A stretch of DNA of 64,000 bases from Afipia felis ATCC 53690 (lineage in GTDB: Bacteria; Pseudomonadota; Alphaproteobacteria; Rhizobiales; Xanthobacteraceae). Every line of letters starts with the position of its first letter. Positions within the stretch are counted from its first letter, which is position 1. Shown piece after piece: positions 42,025 to 50,592 of this stretch. The notes beneath the pieces are model-generated. The model saw only the letters and a program-made list of their open reading frames with translations. It was not told where the DNA came from and made no database searches. The stretch is taken from NCBI RefSeq assembly GCF_000314735.2, contig NZ_KB375270.1:2480001-2544000 (forward strand), given 5' to 3'. Made by a program: the position numbers and the translations under genes.

Positions 42025-45000
42025 ATGCAAAAGACTGGCACCACGATTGTACTCAGCGCTCACGATCTGGTGGGTAACTTGTACTGCGCTCATCTGACTG
42101 GCGTGGATCTCCAGGTTGCGCAGGGAGCGTTGGCCAAACCCGCTCGCTGGGATCCACTACTCGATATCTTGCGGGAACGCGGACAAAAGCATGAGCAGGC
42201 CTTCCTCGACCATCTTCGCGCAAGCGGCTTTGAGCCGCTTCTGATCGATGGTGTCGATGTTACGGATGATGCCGTCGCCCGCACGCGAAAAGCTATGCAG
42301 GCAGGGCCTCCAATTATTGTTCAGGCTGCACTGCGCGATGGAAACTGGGTTGGTCGGGCCGATATTCTGCGGCGGGTCGAAAAACCGAGTTCTTTGGGGG
42401 CATGGTCCTACGAGATTATTGATACAAAGTTGGCTCGAGAAACCAAGGGCGGCACCGTATTGCAGCTGTGCCTTTATGCTCAGCTCCTGACCGCCATGCA
42501 GGGCGTTGAGCCAGAATACGTATACGTCGTCGCTCCCTGGTCGGACTTTCAGCCGCAACAATTCCGTGTCGCCGATTACATGGCTTTCTTTCGAAAAGCC
42601 CAGTGTGCCGCGCAAGCTGCCGTTGATGCGGGAGATAAATACACATCGATCGACTATCCGCATCCCAGAGCGCATTGTGACGTGTGCCGGTGGGAGCCAC
42701 AGTGCGATGCACGCCGCCGCGCCGATGATCATCTGTGCCTAGTGGCCAATGTCAATACTTTGCAGATGAACGAACTAAGGGCCAACGGCATATCGACCGT
42801 CAAGGCGCTTTCGGAAATGACCGTACCGCTGGCATGGAAACCTAAACGCGGCGCAGCGGCAAGCTACATCAAGGTGCGCGAACAGGCGCGCATCCAGGTT
42901 GAAGCCCGTGAAGGGGGTGGCCTGCGTTATGAATTACTTGATGTCGTTCCCGGAACAGGATTGTGCCTCTTGCCGCCTTCGTCAGCGGGTGATGTGTTCT
43001 TCGACATCGAGGGCGATCCATTTATTGGTGAAGGCGGCTTTGAATACCTGTTCGGCTACCATTATCGAGATAGCTCTGGTGAAGATCACTACGAGGCGCA
43101 ATGGGCATTTGACCGTGCATCAGAAAAAAAAGTGTTCGAATCCTTCATGGATTTCATCACTGCTCGGTGCGCTGAATTTCCCGATATGCATGTTTACCAC
43201 TATGCGCCTTATGAGCCTGCCGCCCTCAAGCGCATTATGGGGCGGTATGCCACGCGCCAAGCCGAGGTGGATAATCTCCTGCGCGGCAAAGTGATGGTCG
43301 ATCTTTATGCCGTCGTGAGAAATGCCATCAGAGCGAGCGTCGAAAGCTACTCGATTAAGAAGCTTGAGCCCTTTTATAGTTTTGAGCGCGCCATGCCGCT
43401 TCAAGACGCCAATGTGGCCCTTGCCGCAATTCAAGCAGGTCTGGAACTTGGCGACGCGCAATCGATCGATGAAGTGACGCGCAAATCGGTCGCCGCCTAC
43501 AATCAAGACGATTGTCGCTCCACCTCCGCCTTACGTGAATGGCTTGAAGAATGCCGCACACAGGCGATTGCGGATGGGGCTGTGATTGACAGGCCAGCGC
43601 CGGGCAGCGACGGACCTAGCGATGATGTCGCGGAGCAAGAAGCTCAGATTAATGCATTGATCGCGCGCCTGGTTCATGACGTGCCAGTTGATCCGGTCGA
43701 ACGGACAGCCGAACAGCACGGTCGATGGATATTGGCCCATTCCCTAGATTGGCACCGCCGGGAAGAAAAAGCCGTTTGGTGGGAATACTTCCGGTTGGCG
43801 GCGCTCACGGTGGAAGAATTACTTAATGAAAAAGCGGGTTTAGGCGGGCTTACGTTTCTGAATACCGTGGATCGTAGCAAACAAGGCATTCCGACTGATC
43901 GGTACCGGTTCATCCCGCAGGACACCGATATCCGTGGTGAAGCGGACTTGCGTATGTGCGGAGGCGATAAGTTCGGCTCCGTGATCGCCATCGCCCAGGA
44001 TGACCTCACAGTAGACATCAAGAAGTCGAAGGCGACAGCCGATATCCATCCGGAGGCCGTATTCGAACATACACATATTCCTACTAAGGAGCAGCAAGCC
44101 TCGCTCTTTCGGCTTGGAAGCTATGTCGCCGACAATGGCATCCAAGGTGTGGGGCAGTATCAGGCGGCCCGTGATCTTCTGCTCCGATTGCCGCCACAGC
44201 TTGGCGGCGCCGCATTACATGTTCAGGGAAAGACAGTCCTGGAAAATGCGTTGCGGATCGCTCCAGCTCTTTCCGACGGTGTCTTGGCGGTGCAAGGACC
44301 GCCCGGAACTGGAAAATCCTTCACAGGCGCGCATATGATTTGCCGGTTTATTAAAGATGGAAAGCGTGTCGGCATCACGGCAAATAGCCATAAGGTTATT
44401 CGCAACCTGATCGATAAGGCTGTCGAAATAGCGCTCGCCAGCGGACAGAACGTCAAGGCCGGGCAAAAGCTTTCTTCGAAAGAGCCGGACGGTGATCATG
44501 TACGAGTCTATACGGACAACGCCAAGACAATCGCCGCGATCGGGTCCGGCGAGGTACAGGTATTAGGCGGGACATCGTTTTTTTGGGCGCGCGAGGATGC
44601 TGCGAATCTTGTCGATGTTCTATTTGTCGATGAGGCTGCGCAAATGTCGCTCGCCAACGTTCTCGCGGTTTCCCAAGCGGCTCCTCAGCTCATTCTTTTG
44701 GGTGACCCGCAGCAGTTGGATCAGCCTATGCAAGGCTCGCATCCTGATGGAACTGGAGTCTCGGCTCTCAATCATGTTCTAGCAGGTCGTCAAACAATTG
44801 ATCCGGTACAGGGACTCTTTCTGGAAGAGACCTGGCGGATGCACCCAGCCATCACGGCGTATAACTCTGAACTGTTTTATGACAGTAAGCTGGAATCTGT
44901 TCCCCAGTGTGGTGGCCAGAATGTCATCTCCAGCGGGCCTTTCACCGGTACAGGTCTGCGCTACGTGCCAGTTGTCCATACGGGCAATCAATCTAGTTCG

Positions 45001-45438
45001 GTAGAAGAAGCTGAGGCCGTTGGACGAATCGTCGCATCACTGCTCTCGTCAGATGCAACTTGGACGGATCGTAAAGGCGATACAAAAGCACTGGCGCTCG
45101 ATGACATCATCATTATTGCGCCTTACAACGCGCAAGTATTCGAGATTCAGCAGCTCATTCCTGATGCGCATGTCGGCACTGTCGATAAATTCCAAGGACA
45201 AGAAGCTGCAATCGCGATCTATTCATTGGCAACGTCCACCTATGCCGATGCGCCACGCGGCATGGAATTTCTCTACAGCTCGAACCGGCTAAACGTTGCA
45301 ATCTCTCGTGCGAAATGCCTTGCTATCATGGTAGCGTCTCCGGCGCTCTTCGAGGCCGAATGCAAAACGCCGCGTCAGATGCAATTGGCTAACGCCTTTT
45401 GCCGCTATCTCGAATTGGCGCAGACAGTTCACGTGTGA
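42025..45438 (+). CDS. RecB-like nuclease / RNase H-like / SF1 (DNA2-UPF1) helicase fusion, TM0106 type
   Basis: A 1137-residue protein of the TM0106 RecB-like family. Residues 1-235 form a PD-(D/E)XK nuclease: YEIIDTKLA near 130 gives the D-x-K residues and CDVCRWEPQC near 218 fits a Cas4/AddB-like Fe-S cysteine set. A DEDD-type exonuclease-like part starts at VFFDIEGDP (about 328) and includes YNQDDCRST near 495. The C-terminal SF1 helicase has QGPPGTGKS (about 757), FVDEAAQMS, LLGDPQQL and NVAISRAK. The gene is divergent from the SNF2 helicase over about 245 bases. Such fusions are suspected DNA-repair or defence nucleases. Confidence 0.88.
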   Translation: MQKTGTTIVLSAHDLVGNLYCAHLTGVDLQVAQGALAKPARWDPLLDILRERGQKHEQAFLDHLRASGFEPLLIDGVDVTDDAVARTRKAMQAGPPIIVQAALRDGNWVGRADILRRVEKPSSLGAWSYEIIDTKLARETKGGTVLQLCLYAQLLTAMQGVEPEYVYVVAPWSDFQPQQFRVADYMAFFRKAQCAAQAAVDAGDKYTSIDYPHPRAHCDVCRWEPQCDARRRADDHLCLVANVNTLQMNELRANGISTVKALSEMTVPLAWKPKRGAAASYIKVREQARIQVEAREGGGLRYELLDVVPGTGLCLLPPSSAGDVFFDIEGDPFIGEGGFEYLFGYHYRDSSGEDHYEAQWAFDRASEKKVFESFMDFITARCAEFPDMHVYHYAPYEPAALKRIMGRYATRQAEVDNLLRGKVMVDLYAVVRNAIRASVESYSIKKLEPFYSFERAMPLQDANVALAAIQAGLELGDAQSIDEVTRKSVAAYNQDDCRSTSALREWLEECRTQAIADGAVIDRPAPGSDGPSDDVAEQEAQINALIARLVHDVPVDPVERTAEQHGRWILAHSLDWHRREEKAVWWEYFRLAALTVEELLNEKAGLGGLTFLNTVDRSKQGIPTDRYRFIPQDTDIRGEADLRMCGGDKFGSVIAIAQDDLTVDIKKSKATADIHPEAVFEHTHIPTKEQQASLFRLGSYVADNGIQGVGQYQAARDLLLRLPPQLGGAALHVQGKTVLENALRIAPALSDGVLAVQGPPGTGKSFTGAHMICRFIKDGKRVGITANSHKVIRNLIDKAVEIALASGQNVKAGQKLSSKEPDGDHVRVYTDNAKTIAAIGSGEVQVLGGTSFFWAREDAANLVDVLFVDEAAQMSLANVLAVSQAAPQLILLGDPQQLDQPMQGSHPDGTGVSALNHVLAGRQTIDPVQGLFLEETWRMHPAITAYNSELFYDSKLESVPQCGGQNVISSGPFTGTGLRYVPVVHTGNQSSSVEEAEAVGRIVASLLSSDATWTDRKGDTKALALDDIIIIAPYNAQVFEIQQLIPDAHVGTVDKFQGQEAAIAIYSLATSTYADAPRGMEFLYSSNRLNVAISRAKCLAIMVASPALFEAECKTPRQMQLANAFCRYLELAQTVHV

Positions 45439-45969
45439 CCAGTTTCGCCGCTGCGGTAGCAACGACTCGTCGTCGAGGGTCTGCCCCTGACTCAATCGTC
45501 CAAACGTTCAGCACCGATAAGCCTATAGGGAAGAATCCTTCAACTCGCAGAGTATCTACTATTGGTGCAAAGCGGACATTACTGGCCTGCTTGATGATAA
45601 AAAATACGCAAATGGCCTTTCTATAATCAGTTTATCTTTGTCGAAGAACGGTCGGAAAATATCGCACAACCAGATCAAAGGGTTGTGCGAACTGATTATA
45701 GAATGGATCAAGTATCATCAGTCAGAAGTGCTGATCCTCTTAAAAGATAATCCAGCGTTTATGTTTTACGCCTCGCGATCATCAGCTTTCTTGTTCTAAG
45801 TCCCCAATACAACAGCTAACTTAGAGCACGGATTATTCCACTGGAAATTGCGCTACGGTAGGATCAAGCTTCCAGTAAGCAACTACCTCAATATCGCTAG
45901 CCTGGTACAACCACGTCCTGTGAGCCTTAATTGATGGCTCGGGCGACACAGGCAGGATCATAGGTCGAC
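45439..45969. other. Gene-poor region at the probable right end of the island
   Basis: About 530 AT-richer bases with no supported gene. The notable content is the nested inverted repeat at 45619-45703. A frame at 45399-45626 begins inside the helicase gene and has no family support. Confidence 0.4.
45619..45703. repeat. Nested inverted repeats
   Basis: Outer arms TTCTATAATCAGTT (45619-45632) and AACTGATTATAGAA (45690-45703) are perfect 14-base complements. Inside the same interval TCGCACAACC (45662-45671) and GGTTGTGCGA (45681-45690) form a perfect 10-bp hairpin with a 9-base loop. A cruciform or structured RNA is possible; it may mark the island end. Confidence 0.6.
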
Positions 45970-46218
45970 CTAATTCTTTCGAAACACATTCCAAGAAACT
46001 GAGAAATCGATTTTAAGCCCGGGTCCATTGTCGTCTCGGACTTCTATGGCAGCTTTTTGCGGCCCGGGCTCGCCTATCTCAAAGGTCATGCTCTTAGCAA
46101 GGTCGCCCAACGTGGGCACAGCTTTGCGCTGCACGGCTTCAAGACTGGGAAATTCCATGCCTTCTTCGTCAGGCATTAGAGTGTCTGCTTCTCGTATGTC
46201 AAAATAGTATCGCGCCAT
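45970..46218 (-). CDS. DUF6894 family small protein
   Basis: An 82-residue protein beginning MARYYFDIREADTLMPDEEG, the DUF6894 signature common in bradyrhizobia and methylobacteria, followed by FPSLEAVQRKAVPTLGDLAK and a C-terminal strand region (AIEVRDDNGPGLKIDFSVSW). Function unknown; such genes often occur near stress genes, as here. Confidence 0.8.
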   Translation of the reverse strand: MARYYFDIREADTLMPDEEGMEFPSLEAVQRKAVPTLGDLAKSMTFEIGEPGPQKAAIEVRDDNGPGLKIDFSVSWNVFRKN

Positions 46219-46472
46219 TCAGTGCTCATGCTCAGCTTTCCAAGATCAAAAGCCGGAGACGCCATGAAGGTTTCAAGCGGCAATTTGCTCTTAGTGCTTT
46301 CTTTTCGCTTCCTCACTATGTTCCTTCGCCAAGGCCAAACTTTGCGGTTTTCGCGAAACGCGTGTGTGCCGTAGCTTTTTTTCTTAGCACCGCATCTTTC
46401 GGGAAAGGCAATACAACTACCGATGAGCCTAATCATTCTTCTCAATGTGATTGAGACTGTTTGCAATGAAAG

Positions 46473-46502
46473 AAGCGAGGCCCGTGGATTTGGGCCTCGC
46501 TT
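46473..46502 (-). terminator. Terminator of the DUF892 gene
   Basis: AAGCGAGGCCC / GGGCCTCGCTT, an 11-bp stem with an 8-base loop immediately after the DUF892 stop codon, followed on the minus strand by CTTTC. Confidence 0.65.
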
Positions 46503-46504
46503 TC

Positions 46505-47002
46505 TTAAGCAGCTTCTGCTTCAGAATTCACCACAGTCTTTGCGAGACCTGTAAGCGTTTGATCCGTTTTCTTCTCCTCTGCCAAAGTCTCTTTTAAAAG
46601 CTTGCTGGCATTGGCGAGGCCAAGCTCGTCAGCCCAAGTAATCAGAGTGCCATAGCGTGAAATTTCGTAGTGCTCGACAGCTTGGGCGGCAGCAAGAAGA
46701 CCAGCATCAAGAGCGGGCGCTCCTTTGTACTCAGACATAATCTCTTTGCCCTCGTCCAAAATACCCATAATAGCATCGCAAGTTTTCCCGCGGGGCGTTT
46801 GGCCGATTTCCTCGAACACGGCATCAAGCCGCTCGACTTGGCCTTCGGTTTCTTCCAGATGCTTTTCGAAAGCCGCTCGCAGTTCTTCGCTCTGAGCCGC
46901 CTTTGCCATCTTGGGAAGAGCACTCATGATCTTCTTTTCCGCAAAATAGATATCCTTGAGCGTATCGTGAAACAGATCGTTTAGAGTTTTGGTTTTTGAC
47001 AT
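46505..47002 (-). CDS. Ferritin-like DUF892 (YciE/YciF) protein
   Basis: A 165-residue four-helix protein. TLNDLFHDTLKDIYFAEKKI at the N-terminus, EKHLEETEGQVERLDAVFEE and AAQAVEHYEISRYGTL supply the Glu/His residues of a ferritin-like di-metal site. Relatives YciE and YciF are induced by osmotic and oxidative stress. The ATG at 47002 (MSKTKTL) is chosen; a start three codons upstream is possible. It stands alone with its own terminator. Confidence 0.9.
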   Translation of the reverse strand: MSKTKTLNDLFHDTLKDIYFAEKKIMSALPKMAKAAQSEELRAAFEKHLEETEGQVERLDAVFEEIGQTPRGKTCDAIMGILDEGKEIMSEYKGAPALDAGLLAAAQAVEHYEISRYGTLITWADELGLANASKLLKETLAEEKKTDQTLTGLAKTVVNSEAEAA

Positions 47003-47403
47003 GGCGCGCACCTCGTTAGAATTGATGGATGGAGTGCTTGTACCGAGAACAGGTCAGATGTCAGCGCGTACCAATACGTTGTTGTCGCAGCCAGAAACCG
47101 GCAAAATGGCCGCGTCCACCGTCTCTGTTGTGGCCGGTTGGCACCCGGCACAAGCGCCGGATAATGCGCGCATGATAATTTAGTTGCAGTAAGCAGGTCA
47201 TCCCGGCCCGCTGAACCACTTTTCGCACGCTCGCGACGCGGTGGCATGGAGGACCTGACGCAGGGCCTTCATTCCGCGACTTCGGCTATGACATCCGCGC
47301 CCTTTTTCTCAGATCGAATGGTGGTGGGAGCCGGCCGGGGACTGGATCGAGTTTCGGATGCGGCGGCTGAAATTCATCTACCCAAAAATTTTTAAAGCTC
47401 CTC
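47003..47403. other. Intergenic region between DUF892 and hsp20
   Basis: About 400 bases between divergent genes. Frames on both strands here lack family resemblance; I see only promoter-type AT-rich patches close to 47400. Confidence 0.4.
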
Positions 47404-47431
47404 TTGACGAGAAGGGCGTCCTTTCTATTTT
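47404..47431 (+). promoter_or_regulatory. Candidate sigma-70 promoter of hsp20
   Basis: TTGACG (47404-47409) and TATTTT (47426-47431) with a 16-base spacer, about 110 bases before the hsp20 start, leaving room for a long untranslated leader that contains the ROSE element. Confidence 0.4.
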
Positions 47432-47439
47432 TTTCATCG

Positions 47440-47541
47440 CCACTATGAGTGGTGCGGAGCGCCTGATGGGTTCCGCGAGGCGGGCGCCGGTGGTGTCCGG
47501 TGTCCTGGTCGTATCCAACTTGCTCTGTGGAGGATTTGGCT
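47440..47541 (+). ncRNA. ROSE-type RNA thermometer in the hsp20 leader
   Basis: The 3' hairpin matches the ROSE consensus: TTGCTC (47520-47525) faces GAGGA (47530-47534) across a TGTG loop, with the Shine-Dalgarno in the stem and the characteristic G-G opposition (G522/G533), then TTTGGCTATG. GC-rich hairpins precede it (47460-47510). In bradyrhizobia ROSE melts at heat-shock temperature and frees the ribosome-binding site. The match to the bradyrhizobial hspA leader is strong from memory. Confidence 0.8.
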
Positions 47542-47991
47542 ATGAGGACTTTTGATTTTACGCCTCTCTGGCGGTCATCAATTGGCTTCGACCGATTGAT
47601 CGACCTCGTTGATGCGGCGCAACGCAACAGCGAGGAAAGCTATCCCCCGTACAACATCGAGCGCGTCGGTGACAATCAGTACCAGATTTCTCTGGCGCTG
47701 GCTGGCTTCGCGCCGAGCGACGTCACCATTACTGCCGAGCAGAATGTCGTCACGATCGAGGGCCGCAAGAACGAAGAAAAGCGCGAATTCCTTTATCATG
47801 GAATATCCGCGCGGGCGTTCCGGCGGCAGTTCAGCCTTGCTGACCACGTCGAGGTGAAAGGTGCCTCGTTTGAAAATGGCATTCTGCGTATCGATCTGTT
47901 CCGAGAGGTTCCGGAGGCGATGAAGCCGCGCAAAATCGAAATCAACGCGGGCTCTTCGAACGTTCACCAGATCGAATCGAAGGCCGCCTGA
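47542..47991 (+). CDS. Small heat shock protein, Hsp20/IbpA class
   Basis: A 149-residue alpha-crystallin chaperone. It starts MRTFDFTPLWRSSIGFDRLI, the class A bradyrhizobial form; YNIERVGDNQYQISLALAGF opens the alpha-crystallin domain and ENGILRIDLFREVPEAMKPR closes it with the conserved GxLxI-type segment. It holds unfolding proteins in a refoldable state. Translation is probably controlled by the ROSE element directly upstream. Two small genes follow on the same strand. Confidence 0.93.
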   Translation: MRTFDFTPLWRSSIGFDRLIDLVDAAQRNSEESYPPYNIERVGDNQYQISLALAGFAPSDVTITAEQNVVTIEGRKNEEKREFLYHGISARAFRRQFSLADHVEVKGASFENGILRIDLFREVPEAMKPRKIEINAGSSNVHQIESKAA

Positions 47992-48065
47992 CCTTCCTCG
48001 AAGCGGTTCGGGTACCGAACCGCTTCGTTTGCCGTCCGAAACGAAAGGAGAAAGAGGAGGACGAC

Positions 48066-48392
48066 ATGACTGTCCGTACGAGATTCAACGATGACGATGT
48101 TTTCGACCTCAACGGTATCTTTCATCCTGGATTGGTTTACGACCATCCACGAGATGTTCTCGCCCAAGAAGGGCTTACCGTCGCAGAGAAGCGAGCCATC
48201 TTGGCGTCTTGGGCTTCGGATGCAGCAGCCGTAAAATCGTGCCCTTCGCTCAGGGCAGTCCCCGGGCAGCGGCAACCGGTGACGATCGATGAAATCCTCA
48301 AAGCCCTCTCAAGCCTTGATCACCGACCTCGACCTCCTGGAGGAAAACCGTTCCGGCGTCGGTCTGTATCTCGCGTCCTCGCCGCGGCTTGA
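48066..48392 (+). CDS. Conserved hypothetical protein downstream of hsp20
   Basis: A 108-residue protein beginning MTVRTRFNDDDVFDLNGIFHPG, with LTVAEKRAILASWASDAAAV, a segment I associate with bradyrhizobial hypothetical proteins found near heat-shock genes. A good GGAGAAAGAGGAGG site precedes the ATG. The C-terminus is basic and Pro-rich. It overlaps the next start by one base (TGATG), so it forms an operon with it and probably with hsp20. Confidence 0.7.
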   Translation: MTVRTRFNDDDVFDLNGIFHPGLVYDHPRDVLAQEGLTVAEKRAILASWASDAAAVKSCPSLRAVPGQRQPVTIDEILKALSSLDHRPRPPGGKPFRRRSVSRVLAAA

Positions 48393-48592
48393 TGGAGGTC
48401 GCTATGTTCGGAAGTGTACCACAAGCTTTTGAACTTCAGCGGCTTCGACGGCTGAAAGAGGCCGTACTCGGCTCCGAAATCAAATTCGGGGTGCCGAGGA
48501 TAATCCCGGCGGAGGATTGGATGAGGGATCTAGAATCCAGGATTGCCAGCCTCGAGCGTGGCCTCGGCATTGATAGCCGCCCCAACAGGTGA
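48392..48592 (+). CDS. Small hypothetical protein
   Basis: A 66-residue protein with a predicted helical hairpin (ELQRLRRLKEAVLGSEI; MRDLESRIASLERGLGI). Its ATG shares one base with the stop of the preceding gene, supporting coupled translation. No family recognised. Confidence 0.5.
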   Translation: MEVAMFGSVPQAFELQRLRRLKEAVLGSEIKFGVPRIIPAEDWMRDLESRIASLERGLGIDSRPNR

Positions 48593-48696
48593 GCCTGTGC
48601 ATGGCCGGTACGGTTCCTGACCTTACCGGCCTGATGCGGCGGCTGAGGAGTGCGGATAAGGAACTTGAAGAGCCTTACACGCGGATTTTGTTCTTT

Positions 48697-48718
48697 AACC
48701 CCGCTCCGGCGGGGTTTT
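48697..48718 (+). terminator. Rho-independent terminator
   Basis: AACCCCGC-TCCG-GCGGGGTT with TTCTATTT after it, about 100 bases downstream of the hsp20-linked genes. The inverted sequence could also end the minus-strand small membrane genes. Confidence 0.7.
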
Positions 48719-48723
48719 CTATT

Positions 48724-48801
48724 TCAATGCGCAAGCATCGCGAGCGCGGCAATAAGCAGCAATAGCCCTGCAAAGATCGCGATCAGAAATATGTTCTGCA
48801 C
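48724..48801 (-). CDS. Possible 25-aa single-helix membrane peptide
   Basis: A GTG-started frame coding one hydrophobic helix (NIFLIAIFAGLLLLIAALAM, flanked by Gln and His). It lies nine bases after the stop of the 37-residue membrane protein on the same strand. There is no clear ribosome-binding site, so it may be chance. Confidence 0.3.
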   Translation of the reverse strand: MQNIFLIAIFAGLLLLIAALAMLAH

Positions 48802-48810
48802 TTAAGGCCA

Positions 48811-48924
48811 TCACGATAAAAACAGCAGGCTATAGGCAATAACGCCGAAAAGACTGATCGTTCCTAATGCGGCCAGCATCAAGAAGATGCGCTCTATTTT
48901 GTCTGAGTTTTCGAATGAGAACAT
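48811..48924 (-). CDS. 37-aa single-pass membrane protein
   Basis: MFSFENSDKIERIFLMLAAL and a further hydrophobic stretch make one transmembrane helix after a charged N-terminus. The ATG at 48924 is preceded on the minus strand by AAGGAGGGG, a very strong ribosome-binding site, which argues for translation of this short frame rather than the longer in-frame one from 48993. Confidence 0.55.
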   Translation of the reverse strand: MFSFENSDKIERIFLMLAALGTISLFGVIAYSLLFLS

Positions 48925-49436
48925 GAGCCGCTCCCCTCCTTGTTGGAGTTGGACGGGAGCGCAACTGGCGGTCTCATCACCGATAGATGCCACGAGCCGT
49001 GCGGTGATGAATCGAATATGGGCCGTTAAGCTAAGATCGCCATTAACATACGTTTATTAATATGCGGGAACGAAAATTATTGTGGCGCGGCGGGGCTGCC
49101 AAATTGATTACGATCCGGGCTTGCCATCAGGTCAAGAGCCACGTCAGGGCCAAAAGCGAAGAGCTGGCCGTGAGGTAAACAAACCAGAAGTCTGTATCTT
49201 CCCGCGTCATAAGGAGGCATCCTTCTGCAATCAAGCTGCTCCCCATTAAGACCAGAAAAAGCCCTAGTCATTGATTTTGGATAACACGCCGCGCCCTCCC
49301 TTAGGTGCTTGCCAGACGGCAGGATTTTTCTATCGCATCTTCAGAAGACTGTTTACGCAACGTTAACTACGAAACTAGCGGTCATGGAAATCTGCCTAAA
49401 AACGGGGGTTCACTCCGACCACCATGGAGGTGCCCG
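48925..49436. other. Intergenic region without a convincing gene
   Basis: About 510 bases. A minus-strand frame at 49077-49271 has no ribosome-binding site or family look. AT-rich patches at 49035-49065 could hold promoters for the minus-strand small membrane genes. Confidence 0.4.
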
Positions 49437-49625
49437 ATGGGACAGATGTACGACCCGGAGTTGGTTAAACGTCGCCTGAAGGATATGGCGTATCAATTGC
49501 GACAAGACGCGATCAAGAACGGCGACATGGAAAGTTGGCGGATTTCTCGTCTGATACGCGAAGTCTCAACAATGGAGCAAGCTCGCGAAATGGAGCGCAG
49601 GCTCAGACGATGGCGCGGGCTTTAG
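49437..49625 (+). CDS. Small conserved hypothetical protein
   Basis: A 62-residue, highly charged helical protein (YDPELVKRRLKDMAYQLRQD; EQAREMERRLRRWRGL). The ATG at 49437 follows a GGAGG site with good spacing. Similar short frames occur in bradyrhizobia. Function unknown. Confidence 0.55.
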   Translation: MGQMYDPELVKRRLKDMAYQLRQDAIKNGDMESWRISRLIREVSTMEQAREMERRLRRWRGL

Positions 49626-49658
49626 CTCTTAGTAATCAAGGCCTTTGCGAGCAGTCTT

Positions 49659-49946
49659 CTAATCTGACTCGGAGCGCGCTTCGGCCCAGAGGCAGGCCGC
49701 TGCGAGTGCAGCAGCATAAAGGGCCTCCAATCTCTCATGATCCTCCCCTTCGTCTATCGACTGCCGAAGGTTTCGAATAGCCACGAAGGTGTTCTCCCTA
49801 AAGAGATCGCCTAACGTGCCGTGCTCGGGAAGCGCCAGCGCACCTGCTTTTGTTAGATTAGCATCGCCCGGAACTAGATGAGCTTTATCTAGGGCTTCGA
49901 AAACGCTGATTGCGATCACTCGTTCATGGGCTTTCATGACCGCCAT
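49659..49946 (-). CDS. Hypothetical protein (95 aa)
   Basis: A small soluble protein with probable helices (RVIAISVFEALDKAHLV; LYAAALAAACLWAEARSE). No family recognised. An internal Met four codons in is an alternative start. Its reading frame ends convergently with the 49437 gene. Confidence 0.45.
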   Translation of the reverse strand: MAVMKAHERVIAISVFEALDKAHLVPGDANLTKAGALALPEHGTLGDLFRENTFVAIRNLRQSIDEGEDHERLEALYAAALAAACLWAEARSESD

Positions 49947-49968
49947 GGAGTCGTTGTTCCATATGCCT

Positions 49969-50292
49969 TTACTTACGTATCCTACTTTGCAGCGCCTTGG
50001 CTAGCCTCTTATCGAAATCTGCTTTGCGTAATGCAATGGGTCGATCAAACGTATTGTTTTCGGAGAGGATGCCCCGAATTACATTTTCTTCGATTTTATC
50101 GATGTTGCAGTCTTTGAACATGCAATTCGTGAACGCTAACTGTTCCGTGCCTTCGTCTAGTAGCAAGATGCAATCAACAAAGACGCAGTCATCAAACCGC
50201 GTAAAATTTAACTGCGATCGGAAGTCGAAAGTCCGCCCATGATATGCTTCTTGCCAGAAGACCCGCTCCTCGCGCAGGCTGATAGTGCTCAC
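49969..50292 (-). CDS. Pentapeptide-like hypothetical protein
   Basis: A 107-residue protein whose middle (LNFTRFDDCVFVDCILLLDE; LAFTNCMFKDCNIDKIEE) shows the F/C-spaced F-x-x-C pattern of pentapeptide repeats, though only a few turns. A C-terminal basic helix (KADFDKRLAKALQSRIRK) follows. Function unknown. Confidence 0.55.
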   Translation of the reverse strand: MSTISLREERVFWQEAYHGRTFDFRSQLNFTRFDDCVFVDCILLLDEGTEQLAFTNCMFKDCNIDKIEENVIRGILSENNTFDRPIALRKADFDKRLAKALQSRIRK

Positions 50293-50307
50293 GGTGAACT
50301 GCTCGGT

Positions 50308-50541
50308 TTATCTCGGTGGGGACGAATTACTCGCTTCAACATTTGCCGCTTTCAATGCTCGGCTCGCCTCTTGGCCACTGCGAATGGAAATGCCATGCCG
50401 CTGAGCCATCGATCGAACCCCGGAGGCAGTTCGATTCAGCGCCGCTGCTATTCGATAAATGGACCGTCCTTGCTCAGCATACAAACGCAAGGTGCGCAAA
50501 TCGTCGTCACTCCAACTTCCGTTTTTCACAGCAACCCTCAT
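50308..50541 (-). CDS. Small SANT/Myb-like HTH protein
   Basis: A 77-residue protein with WSDDDLRTLRLYAEQGRSIY and IAAALNRTASGVRSMAQRHG, the W/F-x-x-x-D...IA...RT..V/L pattern also seen at 8171-8377. Probably binds DNA. The C-terminus is an unstructured Ala/Ser tail. Confidence 0.65.
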   Translation of the reverse strand: MRVAVKNGSWSDDDLRTLRLYAEQGRSIYRIAAALNRTASGVRSMAQRHGISIRSGQEASRALKAANVEASNSSPPR

Positions 50542-50592
50542 AGGTACGATAGATTGCCGTATAACGATGAGATAGTCAGCTAGTTCCGAGGG

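Noticed and set aside
38102..45438. DISARM or BREX system
   Set aside because: Neither drmABC-type genes nor pglZ/brxC/brxL genes are present; only the general SNF2 plus methyltransferase theme is shared.
46176..46466. 96-aa minus-strand frame
   Set aside because: Overlaps the DUF6894 start, has no ribosome-binding site and no family look.
49077..49271. 64-aa minus-strand frame
   Set aside because: No ribosome-binding site or recognisable sequence; probably chance in a gene-poor stretch.
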